Shown: piece by piece, positions 50,937 to 63,088 of the stretch | Layout of the letters: every line of letters begins with the position of its first letter | How positions within the stretch are numbered: position 1 is the first letter of the stretch | Assembly (NCBI GenBank): GCA_035582835.1 | Contig: JAYKAV010002628.1 | Coordinates: forward strand, 563,530-627,529 | Source: Phoebastria nigripes | Lineage: Eukaryota; Chordata; Aves; Procellariiformes; Diomedeidae | DNA: 64,000 bases | Direction of reading: 5' to 3' | Position numbers and translations under genes: made by a program | Notes under the pieces: model-generated | The model's database searches: none | Told to the model about the DNA's origin: nothing | What the model saw: only the letters and a program-made list of their open reading frames with translations

Positions 50937-52489
50937 TCAGGGGCACAGCTTGAGCCATGAGTCCATCCCCACCCAGAGCCATGGCCGTAGCCTCTCCCTG
51001 GGACATGAAGCCAGGCAGAAAGCAAAGATTGGGGCTTTGCTTTCAGCGTCAGCAAATGCCACCTGCCTGTCTGTAAAGTCCAGGCAGACCTGGATGGCCC
51101 TGGGGAGGCAGGCAAGGTGCAGGGGGGTCCAGTCAGGGTCGGTGAAAGCGTGGTATTGTCCAAACCACTGCCCCANGGCCCAGATCCCCTCCTGGGGCGT
51201 AAAACTGAGGACCCCCTTCCTCCTGACAGACTCCTGGGCCACCCCCACAGCCCACCAGTCCCCCCCCTCAGCCACCTCTACCTCCCAGCAGTGCCTCCCC
51301 ACAGCGAAGCCCTGGCTGCCCAGCACGCACGGCTCCATGTCGAACCGCTCAGGGTTGTTGGGCAATGAGGTCCACTCGTCCCCTCGTCCCACACCTCTCT
51401 GGTCACCAGCCAGGATGAGGAAGGGGTTGGCGGTGTCTGAGTCCAGGGTCACGTCAGCTGGGGACAGAGGAGGAGAAGCTGCTCAGGACAGGCAACCCCA
51501 GGGGTGTGTTGGGGCTGCACCCACCCCAGCAAGAGAAGGGACAGGGCGATTTCCTTTCCCCTGCCCAGAGATGTCCAGCGTGGGGCAGGAAACCCCCTTG
51601 TGCTGGACTGCCCCAGCCTCAGTGCTGCCCTGATCCTGCCCCTGCTCCTGATCCAGGAGCTTCCATGCGATCCCTGGCCAAGGAGACCCCAGTTTCCTGG
51701 AGGAGGATGCACCTGAGTGGATGGGTGCACATCTGCTGTGCAGACACCTGGACCTGAGCCTGGGTGTCTCTAGTGCTGCAAGAGTGAAACAGGCATTTCT
51801 GGGCACAAACCAGTGCGATAGACATTACCCCAAGACCCCAAATTCCTGTTTCTTTCTGTGGGCAATGGAGGGAGCCAAGGATGGTGGCTCAGGTGTCTTT
51901 GGTGTTGGTGGTGGGTCTACAGCACGAGGAATTCAGCTGGGGTGTTGCAGCCACCAAGTCTCAGCCCCATGACAAGCCCAGGCTGGGACAAGCCCCAGGT
52001 GCTTTGACCCTAAATAGCTCTTCCACAGCAGAAGCAGGATGCATTTTTCTCCTCAACAGAGGACATTCCCCCTCTTCTTCCCTTCTAAAAACTCACCCCT
52101 TCCACTCATCTCCTCCACCTCATTGGCCAGGGTCTCCCTCTCTTCTCCCTCCATCCTGGATACCAGCACGTCTGCAGAAAATCAACAGGAGGGAAGGCAG
52201 GATTCCCTGTTGAAAGTGGAAATTGCACGACTCGGAGACTGCCTAAAGATGATAAAGAAGCAGGCACTTTTTAGACAGCCAGCACTCACCTGCAGGCTGA
52301 CTCCAGGAAAGGAGGTTTTGGATGGGTCTGAAGGTCTTCAGTCTGCTCTCCACTCCCCTGACCTCCTCATCAGCTCATGGCTGGACTGGGCTTGCACAGC
52401 ATTTCCAGCTTGTTCGAGTGAGCAGATCAAAGTCCAGAGGGGCTGGATGGCCTGGAGAGCACAGCTGAGAGTCTGGCACCTTTGCCTCT
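50937..52489 (-). pseudogene. Antisense coiled-coil/PRY-SPRY gene, 5' end missing, probably broken
   Basis: The minus strand encodes a complete B30.2 exon (51457 down to 50937, stop TGA at 50937-50939). Its motifs are LDSDTAN, HCWEVEVAEG and CLDFTDRQVAF, and the one N is at 51176. A 75-base exon (52171-52097, reading VLVSRMEGEERETLANEVEE) has a CTGCAG acceptor and GTGAGT donor and joins in phase. A third possible exon (52489-52290) ends in phase with it. However, that frame hits a TGA about 85 bases before the donor, and the better coiled-coil-like frame further upstream is shifted by one. No RING, B-box or Ig exon is seen upstream up to about 54 kb, where an LTR block sits. It is most likely a truncated TRIM or butyrophilin relative. 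A short real isoform is possible. Confidence 0.6.
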
Positions 52490-53650
52490 CTGTGGGGGAC
52501 CACACCACTGCAGCTTCCACCTCCTCTCCTCTTGGCGACTGCCTCCCATGCCCTGAAGCTGCCGGTGGGTGTGTGACCTCATCTAACACTTGAATTTGGG
52601 AGTTCCCTGCCGATGTTCCTGCAGTGCCCCCGGCCTGTTTGCTTCACAGGTTCTGCCGCGTCTCCCCTCCCTTTGGCCAGCTGTGGGTGGGTGATAAGAG
52701 CCTGCTGCACCGCTGGAAGAGGCTGTATCTTCCTGCGGCAGGATGCTCAGAGCCCTCCTGGGTCAGTGGCACCATGTGCACCTCCAGCCTGGTGGGATGT
52801 CACTTGGGGACACCAGCCACAGACCAGTGGCCATGCTCTGGGTGTCCAGGCTGCGTACTGTGGTGAGGGAAAAGGTCTGGCTCCTTACAGGTGCTGCTTG
52901 CCCAGATTTGTCATGCTGCCAATGGGTTTCAGGGCGGAGATGTTTGCAGGGCATGTGTTGCCTCGATTGCTCAGCTGGTAAACGGGGGATAGCAGGTGCT
53001 GGGCTTTACATCCCACCTCTCTGTTCTCCGGGCAGCAGTGATGGCCTCACCCCCACTCATAGGGAACTTTGGAGGTGGCAACCACTCTGCTTTGTCACAT
53101 CACTCTGAAAGCCACTGGTTGTGCACAAAATAAAGCGGAGTGCAAGGGGACCTGCTGCCAGATGGCTCTGCTGTCTGGTGCTGGGACAGAGGCCCGGGAA
53201 GGCAGGACTGGGGACAGACTGGCTTGGCAGGGACTATTCAGTCAGGGACCTCTCTCACATGGTGGCATGGGCACGGCATGGTGGGGGCTGCTGCTGAACC
53301 TCCCATCTGCAGGGTCAACCAGTGACAAAGTTAAACATGTACACGCCGCCCCCCCACCCCCTCCCCCACCCCCCAGGTCACAGCCTGCCACAGGCAAGGG
53401 GCTGCCTTCAACAGCACCCACCTGCAGGACCCACATCTCCCACCAGCACGGGCAGCCGCGTCCCCTCCTCCTGTGGGGCTGGCAGAGGCAGGAGGTCACT
53501 AGTGCAGGCACAGATACGACACTCTCTGGGTTCATGTGCACATTTGCAGATCCTCAAGCGGGGTCGGGCAAGGGCCAGCAGGCCACCTGGCATGGTCCCT
53601 CTGTCCGCCTGACACCCCTGCCCGGACCCCAGGCCCTCTGACCCTGCCAC
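52490..53650. other. No gene recognised
   Basis: This is GC-rich DNA with no convincing exon on either strand. A C-rich stretch lies at about 53346-53374. Missing 5' exons of the antisense B30.2 relic would be expected here but were not found. Confidence 0.55.
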
Positions 53651-53990
53651 AGGTCCCCTACTCACCATCTGGTCCAGCTTGATGCTCACTGCAAACACGC
53701 AGCACTCACACGCTCATCCCACAGGCTTCCCACACTCGTGGGCCCCCCCAGACACCAGCATGGACCCTCCGCCTGCCTGATACCCCTGCCTGGACCTGGA
53801 GACTCCGACTCACCAGCCAGCCAAGCGCACTGACTGGCTCTGTTTTACCCACGACCGGGCCCTTTTATAGTCCTTTCTGCCTGTCCCCCACCTTTTCCTC
53901 CCTAATTCCCTTCTGCTGCACATGCCTTTAGCTGTTCACATACTTCCACTGACACCCCCCAGTATCTGGGACCCCCAGCTTTGCATCCTT
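53650..53990 (-). mobile_element. Second LTR-like block, related to 43200-43600
   Basis: The 53821-53950 part matches 43349-43480, including the GCGCACTGAC string and an antisense TATAAAAG box (53863-53869). It has the same orientation as the copy in the TRIM-like intron. Borders are approximate. No viral coding sequence is visible. Confidence 0.5.
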
Positions 53991-55544
53991 ACAGTTGCAA
54001 AAGCCAGGCTGGCCCTCCCTGAAGTGATGCCTGCAGATTTGTGATAGCCCAGTGATTAGCATGAGTGATGAGGTTGGTTTATTATACTTATGTCCGCTAT
54101 CATTTGTTGGCCAGGTTTGTGTCTCTGTACATTTATCGCCTCCCTCTTTTCCTTGTCATCCCTTTTGGCAAGGTCCTTGATCAGGTCCCTTTACCCGAGC
54201 AGATGCTCTCACCTCCTGCATGTCCCCATGGTCCTGGCTGGGGACAGGAGGATGCCGGACTCAGCTAGGCTGAGCACCCGGTGGGGCTGCCTTCATGACA
54301 CATCCCAGGGCAGCAGCTTTCCCTGAACAAACCATCCTCGATTGCCTCACCTCTTGGCTGGGGGGGAATTGCTTTTAAGTAATTTTTAAGCTAGTGCTGG
54401 GCTTTGCTCCCAACCCTGCGCTGCCCCTGCCTGTGAACCCCGGCTCTGTCACCTCCCTCCTTCCCACTGCTGCCTCCAGGCTCTTTCCGGGTGACGTGCA
54501 AACCGCTGCCAGTATCCATCCCCTCCCAAGTCCAGGGAGAGCCGTGGGAGGAAGCTGCAATACGCAGCCGTGGAGGGTGTCTGTGGCAGAGATGTGCCTG
54601 TGGACGTTGCCAGAAGAGCATTTCCGGAGCAAAAGCATTGCCAAAAAACCCACAAATCACTCAGTGGCTTTCATTTTTGAACAGAGGCAGCATAGGAGGA
54701 AATGGGTGGCAGGCTGGGATGCAGAGCGATGTTTTTCCTTGGTTTTCGGACAGGGAAATGCTTAGCTCGGATCAGGGTGACCCCTCCGGACGCACCGGGT
54801 GACAGCTGAGCAGCTCCTGCCCCAGCTCAGAGCCCGTGAAAGAGCTCGGGGCCTCCAGGTACGTGGCGTCTCTCGGAAAACTGCAGATTGAAATAGCTTT
54901 CTGCCATCTGCCAAAATTGGTCATGGTTTTCACCTCTCGTTAACAAAGCCGGAACTAAGTCAGCGAGTGATAAGAGGGTTCAGGGGGGTTCAGAGCAGGG
55001 CCAGGTCCCATCTTGGCTGGGTGTTGAATTAGTGTTTTGGTTATTTTACTTTCCCTGGTCTGAGACCTCCTCCCACCCTCGGTGCGGTGGCAGGGGATGT
55101 GCTACCACCTAAGTCCCAAATTTGTCCCAGAGGAGGAGTGCGCGGCCCCAGCTCCACGTGCATTCGGTCTGGGTTTCTCCTTCTCATCCTGCGCCTTTCC
55201 ATCTCTTTCTTAGGGCTGGATAAGAAAAGCAAGGGCTCCATATTAAAACAACTGCCACTTTTTCATGGAATTAGAGGAGATGTTGCAGCTTGTCCTTTGT
55301 TTCCCTATGGGAAATTCCTACAACGTTTGTACCAGTCAGGTACTTTGTATGTAAAGCACCAAGCAAAGTCAGGCTGATGATGGAAAATTGGTTTCAACCT
55401 TCGGCATCTGAGGGTCTTCCCTAGGCATTATAAAAAGGGGCTGCAATCAGCAATAAACCCCTTTAAAAGTGAATTCTGCCTTTTTTTTTTAATTCCCTTG
55501 TTTCTCCTCCCTTTTGCCCTTTCCCTCTCCTTCCCTGTCTCCAG
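53991..55544 (+). other. Upstream region of the butyrophilin gene
   Basis: No coding exon was recognised. A CCTCCAG|GTACGT donor-like site at 54858/54859 could end a noncoding first exon. A pyrimidine-rich acceptor (TGTCTCCAG) at 55544 precedes the exon that contains the start codon. The promoter cannot be placed. Confidence 0.4.
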
Positions 55545-55564
55545 GTTGTGCAGCAGCAAAGAGG

Positions 55565-58500
55565 ATGCTCTCCGGTTTCCAGCTCCGCTGCTCTCTGCCG
55601 GCTTTTATAATTTATGGTTTAGTTTTCCAAGTTCACAAGCTGCGGTCAGGTAGGGTTCCCCCTGGTTCTTGCTGATCCCTGTGGCATTGCTTCCAGCCTG
55701 AATGTCTTCCCTGCTGCCAGTGCAGCTACTTCCCGTGAATGGCAGAGCACAGAGCAGGGTCAGGCCCTTTGCCATAAACATTGTCCACTTCTGGGAGCGC
55801 CAGCATCCCTCTGGATCCTGGTTTATTCCTCCGGCCATGTCAGCACAACCTCGCTGAACTCAGGTGGAGATTAGATGATGCCGATGATTATAGTTTGCTG
55901 CCATTTCCCTCCCCACTTTCCCTGTTCCCAGCACATTCCCAGCATGTCATCGCTTTACTGGGCTGTGTCCAGGGTGTGCTGGACCCTTTGCAGAACCAAT
56001 TCAATAAAGGGAAAAAACAACAACAACAAAAATATTTTAAGAAATATTCTGGGCTCTTTTTCTGTTACATTGCTGACCCGAAGCAGCTTCTTCAAGGCAG
56101 CCCTGGCAAAAGGGTGCAGCACAACAGTTGACTTGAAAGTTACCTTGCCAAAAAAAAGTTGATTTGCTTTTGTTTTTCTTCAATCAGAAACCACTTTCTC
56201 TGTGACTGGAGTGGCCAGCTTATCAATAAGCCTTTTTTTTTAATTTCCAAAGATGCCCAGAGCACCTGAGATGTTTTTATCTTCTCTTGTAATAGGTGCA
56301 AATAGCTGAGGATATTTGAGTTTTATTTGTACCCAAGTTGTCTGCTCTCTCCAGCCAATCACCCAGAAACCTTCCAGCCACTTCCTTCCTTCTTTATCCT
56401 GCTTTCTCCCCACCCTGAGCAGCATGGGCAGCAGTTGTCCCCTTGAGAACAAATCATCTTTTAGGGATTTGAAGAGCTTTCAGGGTAGCACAGGACAGGG
56501 AAGCAGAGGAACGGGCAGTGGCCTGGCCCCAGCCCACTCTCTGTGCTGCATGGGAGGGGTCCCTCTCCCAACCCTCCCCTCAATGCCTCGTCTCCCCTGG
56601 CACGGTTATGCTCCCAACGTGATGGCATGGCCTGACAGCCCACGAACTGCATGGAGCAGCATCTTCTGATTTTCCAAGCTCAGCTGCCACAGCAAACTCA
56701 CGGTTATTTCTTCTTCCTCCGGGGGTTTCTCCCAGCTCTGCTCAATGTGACAGGACCCCCCGGCCCCATCACCGTGGCCATGGGCGAGGACGTGGTGTTG
56801 CCCTGCCACTTCTCCCCGGAGCAGAGTGCACGGGACACAGAGGTGATCTGGTTTCGGGAACACTTCTCGCCCTTTGTGCATCGCTACAAGGGGGGCCAGG
56901 ACCAGTATGGGGAGCAGATGCTTCAATACCAAGGGCGCACCGAGCTGCTGAAGGATGGCCTCACCAAGGGCAGCGTGGACTTGAAAATTTTCCATGTCCA
57001 ACTGTCTGACAGAGGGAATTACACCTGCTTTGTTCACCGTGACTCGGATTACGACGAGGCTGTGGTGGAGCTGAAGGTGACAGGTCTGTAGTCTGTGTCC
57101 CTGCTACCTCTAATTTATTTGCTCGTAGCCAGCGCTCTTCTTCCCTGTCCTTCTTCCCAGCAGCAATTTCAGGTGGTTGCTTTGGAAATAGGGTTTTATT
57201 AAGTCCTGTGTTTGAAAATACCAAGAATGTCTCAGGGAGGTAAAATTGCCTACCAAGCCGCCATAAGGAGCTCATGAGATATGCTACCTACTTCAGAAGT
57301 GTACTTGATATTGTTTTCTTCATATAAGTGGGTGTAAGAAAAAAATTGGCATTGGATAATATAGTAAGAATGTTTTGGTTCATGCTTTTATATTTTAATA
57401 TCCAGGCCTGCAGATTATTTTGCGGCAGTAGTAGCCTCCAGAGCAGATCTTTGAGTTATGTGAAAAAGACTGCAAGAAATGTCCTGACTCCAGGTGACAC
57501 TTGTCTGAAAAAAAACCCTGGGATTTGTCTATGTCGAAGTTCATCCTTTCTTGCCAGGGAGAGGAACAGCCAGGCCACCTTATTCCCCTGATATCTGGCA
57601 TCCCACAGGATCACCCGGGGGTCTCTCTTTTCCCACAGCCAGCGGCTCTACCCCGCTCATTGCACTGGAGCACTACCAGGACGGGGGGATCCAGGTGGCC
57701 TGTCGCTCGGCCGGCTGGTACCCACAGCCCCAGGTGCTGTGGCGAGATCCCCACGGGCAGCACCTCCCATCCCTCTCGGAAAGCGTTACCCAGGACAAGA
57801 GTGGCCTCTTTGCAGTGGAAAGCAGCATAATCCTCACCAGGGGTGTGAACCAGAAACTCTCCTGCTCGGTCCGACATGCCCTGCACAGCCAGGAACAGGG
57901 ATCAGCTTTTTACATATCAGGTGAGCAGAGGACGAGGGCATTGCCTTGTTAATGTTCCCGATGGAGCTGCGCTCGGAAAGTGCCNCTGGCAGAAAATCTC
58001 AGGTGCATTTTGCAGGCTATGTGTTCAGTGCGTCGAGTGTATTTTGCACGCTGCATGTGCAAACAGCTGTGGGTTTTGGCAGCGTTTGTGCAGGTGTGCT
58101 GCCAAAATTCATCAGTTCTGTCTTGAAGTGCGGGTTTAGGGGGGGGAAAAATACAACCCTCATTATAGCAGAGTTTCTACAGACACCTGGGTTAAATACA
58201 AACATTTATAACACTGGAACCAAACAAAAAAGGAGAAACCAGCCCATGCCCTTAGTCTCACCTGCTGTGAAATCCTTTTCTACTGGTTTGGTATGAGAAA
58301 TAAATCATTGTGTCTCATTTTAGCATCTGCATATATTGAATATATTTTTATTTTTTCCTTGTCAGACAGAAAAGCTCCTTTTTTACTGGAAGATTGATTT
58401 GGGGCAGGGAATATATCAGAACAGAGATGCAGTGGTGAACTGGACTAACCATACATCAAACTGCACTGCAGTATCACATGCTTTTCAGCTGCGTCCTGTT

Positions 58501-58787
58501 CCTTTTTTACTTTGGGAATGAATAATTTTGGGAGACTTTATTTCCCTGGGGGCCCATACCTTTCTCCTGATGATACTGCTCTGCACTGGAGTGGTGCTGT
58601 TGATGCATATGTTACCCTGTTTCTGATCCTATGTTGCCTAATGATATTATATTTTTTTCCAAAGGAGAAGAAAACATGATTTACCTAGAAATAATTTTGT
58701 TAGAAGTCCATTTTCCCTTTAAAAGTCCCCCACAATGTATGCAGACAAAACGTCATCAGCCTCAGACAAGTGCTAAATTGCCAAAAC

Positions 58788-58858
<71 letters not shown>

Positions 58859-61800
58859 TCAGTTTGTGGAGTACAGTCAGGAGCTGATTTTCACCCTCGA
58901 TGGGATTCAGACCTGCTTGGGATGAGCTTGTATGAAACAGAAATAATCTACTTCCCGTTGCTGCTTGCAGAGTAACCTAACCCCTTTGGGGATTTTATTT
59001 TTCAGATCCCTTTTTCCAAAACGCCCATCCTTGGATGACCGCCCTGGGCGTGGTCCTGGTTGCTGTGGTCGCTCTCCTTATTATTGCTGTTTATCTACTT
59101 AAAATTAAAGGTATCATCCTGGCGCAGTGTTTGGGGAAGAGGGCTGGGCGGCTGTCCTATTCAGATGCCTCTGGTTTTGACGGACGAGTGGGTCTGAGAA
59201 ATGCCAGGATGGTCCCAGAGTCTTGTCTCGGTGTCTCAGACACACGTACGGTGCCAGGGAACTTAAAGACCCAGGGATTTAATTTCTGGCAAGAAAAGAA
59301 AGGTCGTTTCTCCAACAAAAAGGCTAGGAAGTGGGCATTAAAGCAGCGTGAGCCAGCCGTTCCTCTGCCCCAGCCGAGGGTGGATTCTGCCCACAGAAAT
59401 GGAGCAATAATTTGCTTGGCCCTGCAAAAAAACCCTGGCACTTTTGGGGGCCTGGCAGGGCTTCCTTTCCTTCTGAAAGACCCCTCTGGGGGTAAATAAT
59501 GCAGAGGATAAAGGAAACTGAAATCCTCTATTTCTTACCAAAAGGAGATGGAGCTGGTGGGTCGTGCAGGCACTGCAGCACTTCCAGACCCCGCGGCCTT
59601 TCTGCCTTGCAAGTGGCTGTAACTCCTGCTGTGGTTTAATCAGTGCTCTTTCTTTGGAAGGGATGATTTTTTAAATTATTTACATTTCTTTCTTTCCTTC
59701 ATAGGAAAGCATGAGAAAAGAATAGGTAAGCTTTACTTTCTGTTTTCCAGAAATTGGAGTATTCCCTCAAATGGAAGAATTCATGGGCATTTCTGGGGGA
59801 CGTGGGAGAGGGAAATGGTTTGGCTAGCGGCTACAGAAAATGGTGAAATTCATTTATGAAATGATGAAATTATGAAATGATGTTGTAATTTTAAGGAAAT
59901 CATTGCAGAACCAAAAAAGGGTGAACAGATGTACCAACAGTGAACGTTGCTTTTCAAAGGGCTCTCAAGGTTCTTCCCAAAGATGGAGGAAGTTTGGGGT
60001 AGCACATTTCATTTTGCAGGGTCCTCAGCTTTGTCTCAGCACTAAAAAAACACAGGGGCAGAATGGTTAGGTAGCACTGAAGGTGAAATTTAACCCCATG
60101 CTCCTCCCTTGTCCATGCAAACCTGCCCCTTCACTGCTGCCCTGGAGCTGGAGCCCTTGCTCAGGTCTCCAGCAACGCAGCGCTGGCCTCTGCTCAAGGT
60201 GGGTTGAGGGAGGGTGGGCAAGATCTCCAAAAGTCTTGAGAAGAAAGGTCTTGAGGAGCTCCTGGGCTGAAGCTTTTCCATTGTGAGCAATTTCAGCTTC
60301 CTCCCCACCCCAACAAGTGTTTCAGGGAAAAAGGAAACGGCTTTGGTGATGATGCTCTGTTCTGGTTTTGCTTTTCAGCGATGCAGGAGGCAGCACTGCG
60401 TAAGTCTCGCTCCCCATCTTCCTGGTGAAATCCTCTGTGAAAACTTTCAGACTTTTTTATTCATCCTCTCATTCTGTCTGAATGTTCTTTTTAGGCAGGA
60501 TACTTTACTTCCCCCTCCCCTGACCCTCTAATAGTGTGAAAATTCACTCTGAAAAGTCATTAGGATTTTTTCCCTCAGTGGCTGTCAATGCTTTTTAACA
60601 CTCTCAATTTAAGTAGTGAAAGTACTGAAAAGTTATTGTTTTTTAGGGGAAGATTACAGAAACCTAAGCTGTTGAGAATTTTCTTATAAAAATGTAGATT
60701 GTTTGATTACCAAGAAATTAAAAAAAAAAAACAAAAACACTGGAAGAAGGCATATATTTTTGTTTGTTTGTTTGCTTGCAGCTCATAGAATTGCCAAGAA
60801 ATAGTCCTTTGGCTATTAAAAATGAGTTCTTGCTAAATTGGTGCCAATGCAAGGGGAAATAAATGATGGAGAAAATAAATACAGGTCAGCTCACTCAGAA
60901 ATTATGAGCATCCTTGCAATCAGAGTATAAATCAGCACATCTGCTCCCTTCATCACAGCCTCTCCTCACCTGTGTGGTCATTTAGCTGGGGTCCCAGGGA
61001 AGGGTCTGTGTCAAATAGTAACTTGTGTGTGTTTCTGTTGTTCAGGTGACCGTGATGCAGAAATCGGTGAGTCTCCTTCTCTTCCTTACAAAGGACTTTT
61101 TACAGAGTCTGTGTAGGGTGGTAGGTTTTTTTTTCATTTTCACTTTTAAAGTGCAAAGTGAACCAAAAAGTGATTGGGGAATAGGGGGGAAAGGAGAGAG
61201 TGAATTTGAGAATCAAAAAATTAAAGATCATTGAAGATGGTGTCTGGGGTTGGGGGTGGATGACTGCAGCGGTGGCACAGGCAGGGTGAGAGTGACCTGC
61301 GACAGGTCCCCTTGTAGGTGAGGGACTTCCCAGAGACCTTTTCCTGCCCCAGATTTGAGCAGGACAACCTGCACCATCACCTGCAGAGCAGAGCTCCAGG
61401 GTAGGGGTGGGAGAGGGTTTTGCATTGCCAAGCGTTGGCAGAAACCCACCCTCCTGCACATGCAGGCATTTACGGGAGAGGTTGTATCTAAATCAACATC
61501 CTGCAACCCATTTGTGCTGATTTATCTTCTTTTTCAGAGAAGCAAGCTGAAGAACTTGGTGAGTATTGTTCTCCTTCCTACATGGGAGACTTTTCAGTTG
61601 GGCCATTTTCTCATCTGGGTTTTGCATGTATGCCCTGATTTTGGTTTTCCTTTTGGGAAACCAAGAGGTAGCAAATACTGAACTCATTTCAGAAATGTGC
61701 TCTCTATGTGTTTTTAAGCTATTCCCTGTAATCCTTCTATACTAAGAAGAAAATTCTTTCAGTTTTCAAAGAAAGTACAAACAGACCATAAATATATGTC

Positions 61801-63034
61801 TGAATCAGGACAGGCAGCGTGATTATATTTGTAGAAAATGGATGGAGCCCTTTCGTGTAGCAAGACATTGAAGTTTTGAAGCTACACGCTGTGAGATGAC
61901 TTTCACAAATATAGCAACAATTCAGAAAATGTGCAACTACACTGGCATATCATTATCCTGAGCTAATCCAGTACAAGTGTGTTCAGATTACCTCTCATCT
62001 GTGGGTTTTTTATGTTTTTTTTTAAAGCATGGAGAAGATATGCAGTGCCTATAGAAGAAGGTAAGTAAAGTTTGGTCTTTCAGGGTGCTGAATCATCTTC
62101 CTTGCTTTAATCTCCCTTCCTGGTAGTTCTCCTCCCGCAGTGATGCTGGTAGGACCAGGGATGCTTCTGCCAACCCTCACTTTACAGGAGGAAGTGTAAC
62201 ACTCAGACTCCTTGTTCGTTTGGTGCATGCCCCAGTTTCAGGCAAATCTGGAGAGTCCTGGTCCTCAGTGAGCAGTGCTGGCTGCGTTTTAGAGACACGG
62301 GGACTTCTTCAGCCAATCCTCTTCCCTCTCTTCTTGATGTCATCTCTCTGCTTCATTTTCTGCTCCTTGCACTAATATTGTTACCTTGTGCAGTTTCCCA
62401 TGCCACAGTCTGCCAGCTATTGCTTGCACCCTTTTTCTTCTTCCTTATGCCCCCCCAGCAAAGATCTCTCCTGGGGTGAGCTGTGCCCTGATGTGTTGAC
62501 TCCATCTCTCCTGCAGTGAAGGTGGTTCTGGATCCAGACACAGCCCACTGTGACCTTGTCCTGTCTGATGACTGCAAAAGTGTGAAACGAGAAGACAAGC
62601 GGCAGGACATCCCCGACATCCCTGAGAGATTTAACCCGTGGCGCTGCGTGCTGGGGCGTGAAGGCTTCACCTCGGGGAGGTGCTACTGGGAGGTGGAGGC
62701 GGTGGATGGAGGAGGATGGACTGTGGGGGTCTCTAGAGAAGATGTGAAGAGGAAGGGCGAGATTGAGTTTAAACCGGAGGAGGGCATCTGGGCAGTGGGG
62801 CAGTGGGCAGGGCAATTCCAAGCTCTCACATCCCCTAATCGCACTCTCCTTCCTGAAATCCAGACTCCCAAGCGGATCCGGGTCTCTCTGGATTATGAAG
62901 AGGGACGGGTGGCATTTTTCAGTGTTGACGAGGAGATTCCCATCTTCACGTTTCCACTGGCATCATTCGAGGGGATAAGAGTCCACCCTTGGGTCTGGCT
63001 GGGTCCTGGGACGTGGCTCAAAATGTGGCCCTGA
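55565..63034 (+). CDS. Butyrophilin-type receptor (IgV, IgC, TM, B30.2), complete
   Basis: Ten exons join in phase 1 throughout: 55565-55649, 56736-57083, 57639-57920, 59006-59110, 59705-59725, 60379-60399, 61046-61066, 61538-61558, 62028-62060 and 62517-63034. They give 484 residues. A signal peptide covers about 1-28. The IgV domain has cysteines C52 and C126 (SDRGNYTC), and the IgC domain has C166 and C220 (CSVRHAL). A transmembrane helix spans about 249-270. Four heptad exons of 21 bases and one of 33 (AWRRYAVPIEE) form a short stalk. B30.2 covers about 313-484, with VVLDPDTAH, YWEVEA and SLDYEEGRVAF. The 348 and 282 base Ig exons are the standard butyrophilin sizes. The family are surface immunoglobulin receptors linked to lymphocyte regulation, with B30.2 as a cytosolic sensor. 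Layout and length resemble chicken TVC (the receptor used by subgroup C avian leukosis virus) and BTN1A1. Orthology was not tested. It appears intact. Confidence 0.95.
57921..59005 (+). other. Butyrophilin intron between IgC and transmembrane exons
   Basis: This is a 1.1 kb intron with a GTGAGC donor and a TTTTTCAG acceptor. It holds one N (57985) and the long T run at 58789-58857. No further exon was recognised. Confidence 0.85.
58789..58857. repeat. 69-base poly-T tract
   Basis: This is the longest homopolymer in the window and sits about 150 bases before the transmembrane exon. The exact length is unreliable in most sequencing methods. Confidence 0.95.
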
Positions 63035-63088
63035 AGAAGGGGAGGGAGTAAGAGAAGGCTTTTTTAGGGGACCTCAGGAGTTCAGACT

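Noticed and set aside
52743..53641. Plus-strand frames of 121-190 codons
   Set aside because: They are low-complexity, Pro and Gly rich, without splice sites or family motifs.
60083..61681. Frames within butyrophilin introns
   Set aside because: They read through the 21-base exons into introns. The heptad exons with exact GT-AG sites explain the coding signal.
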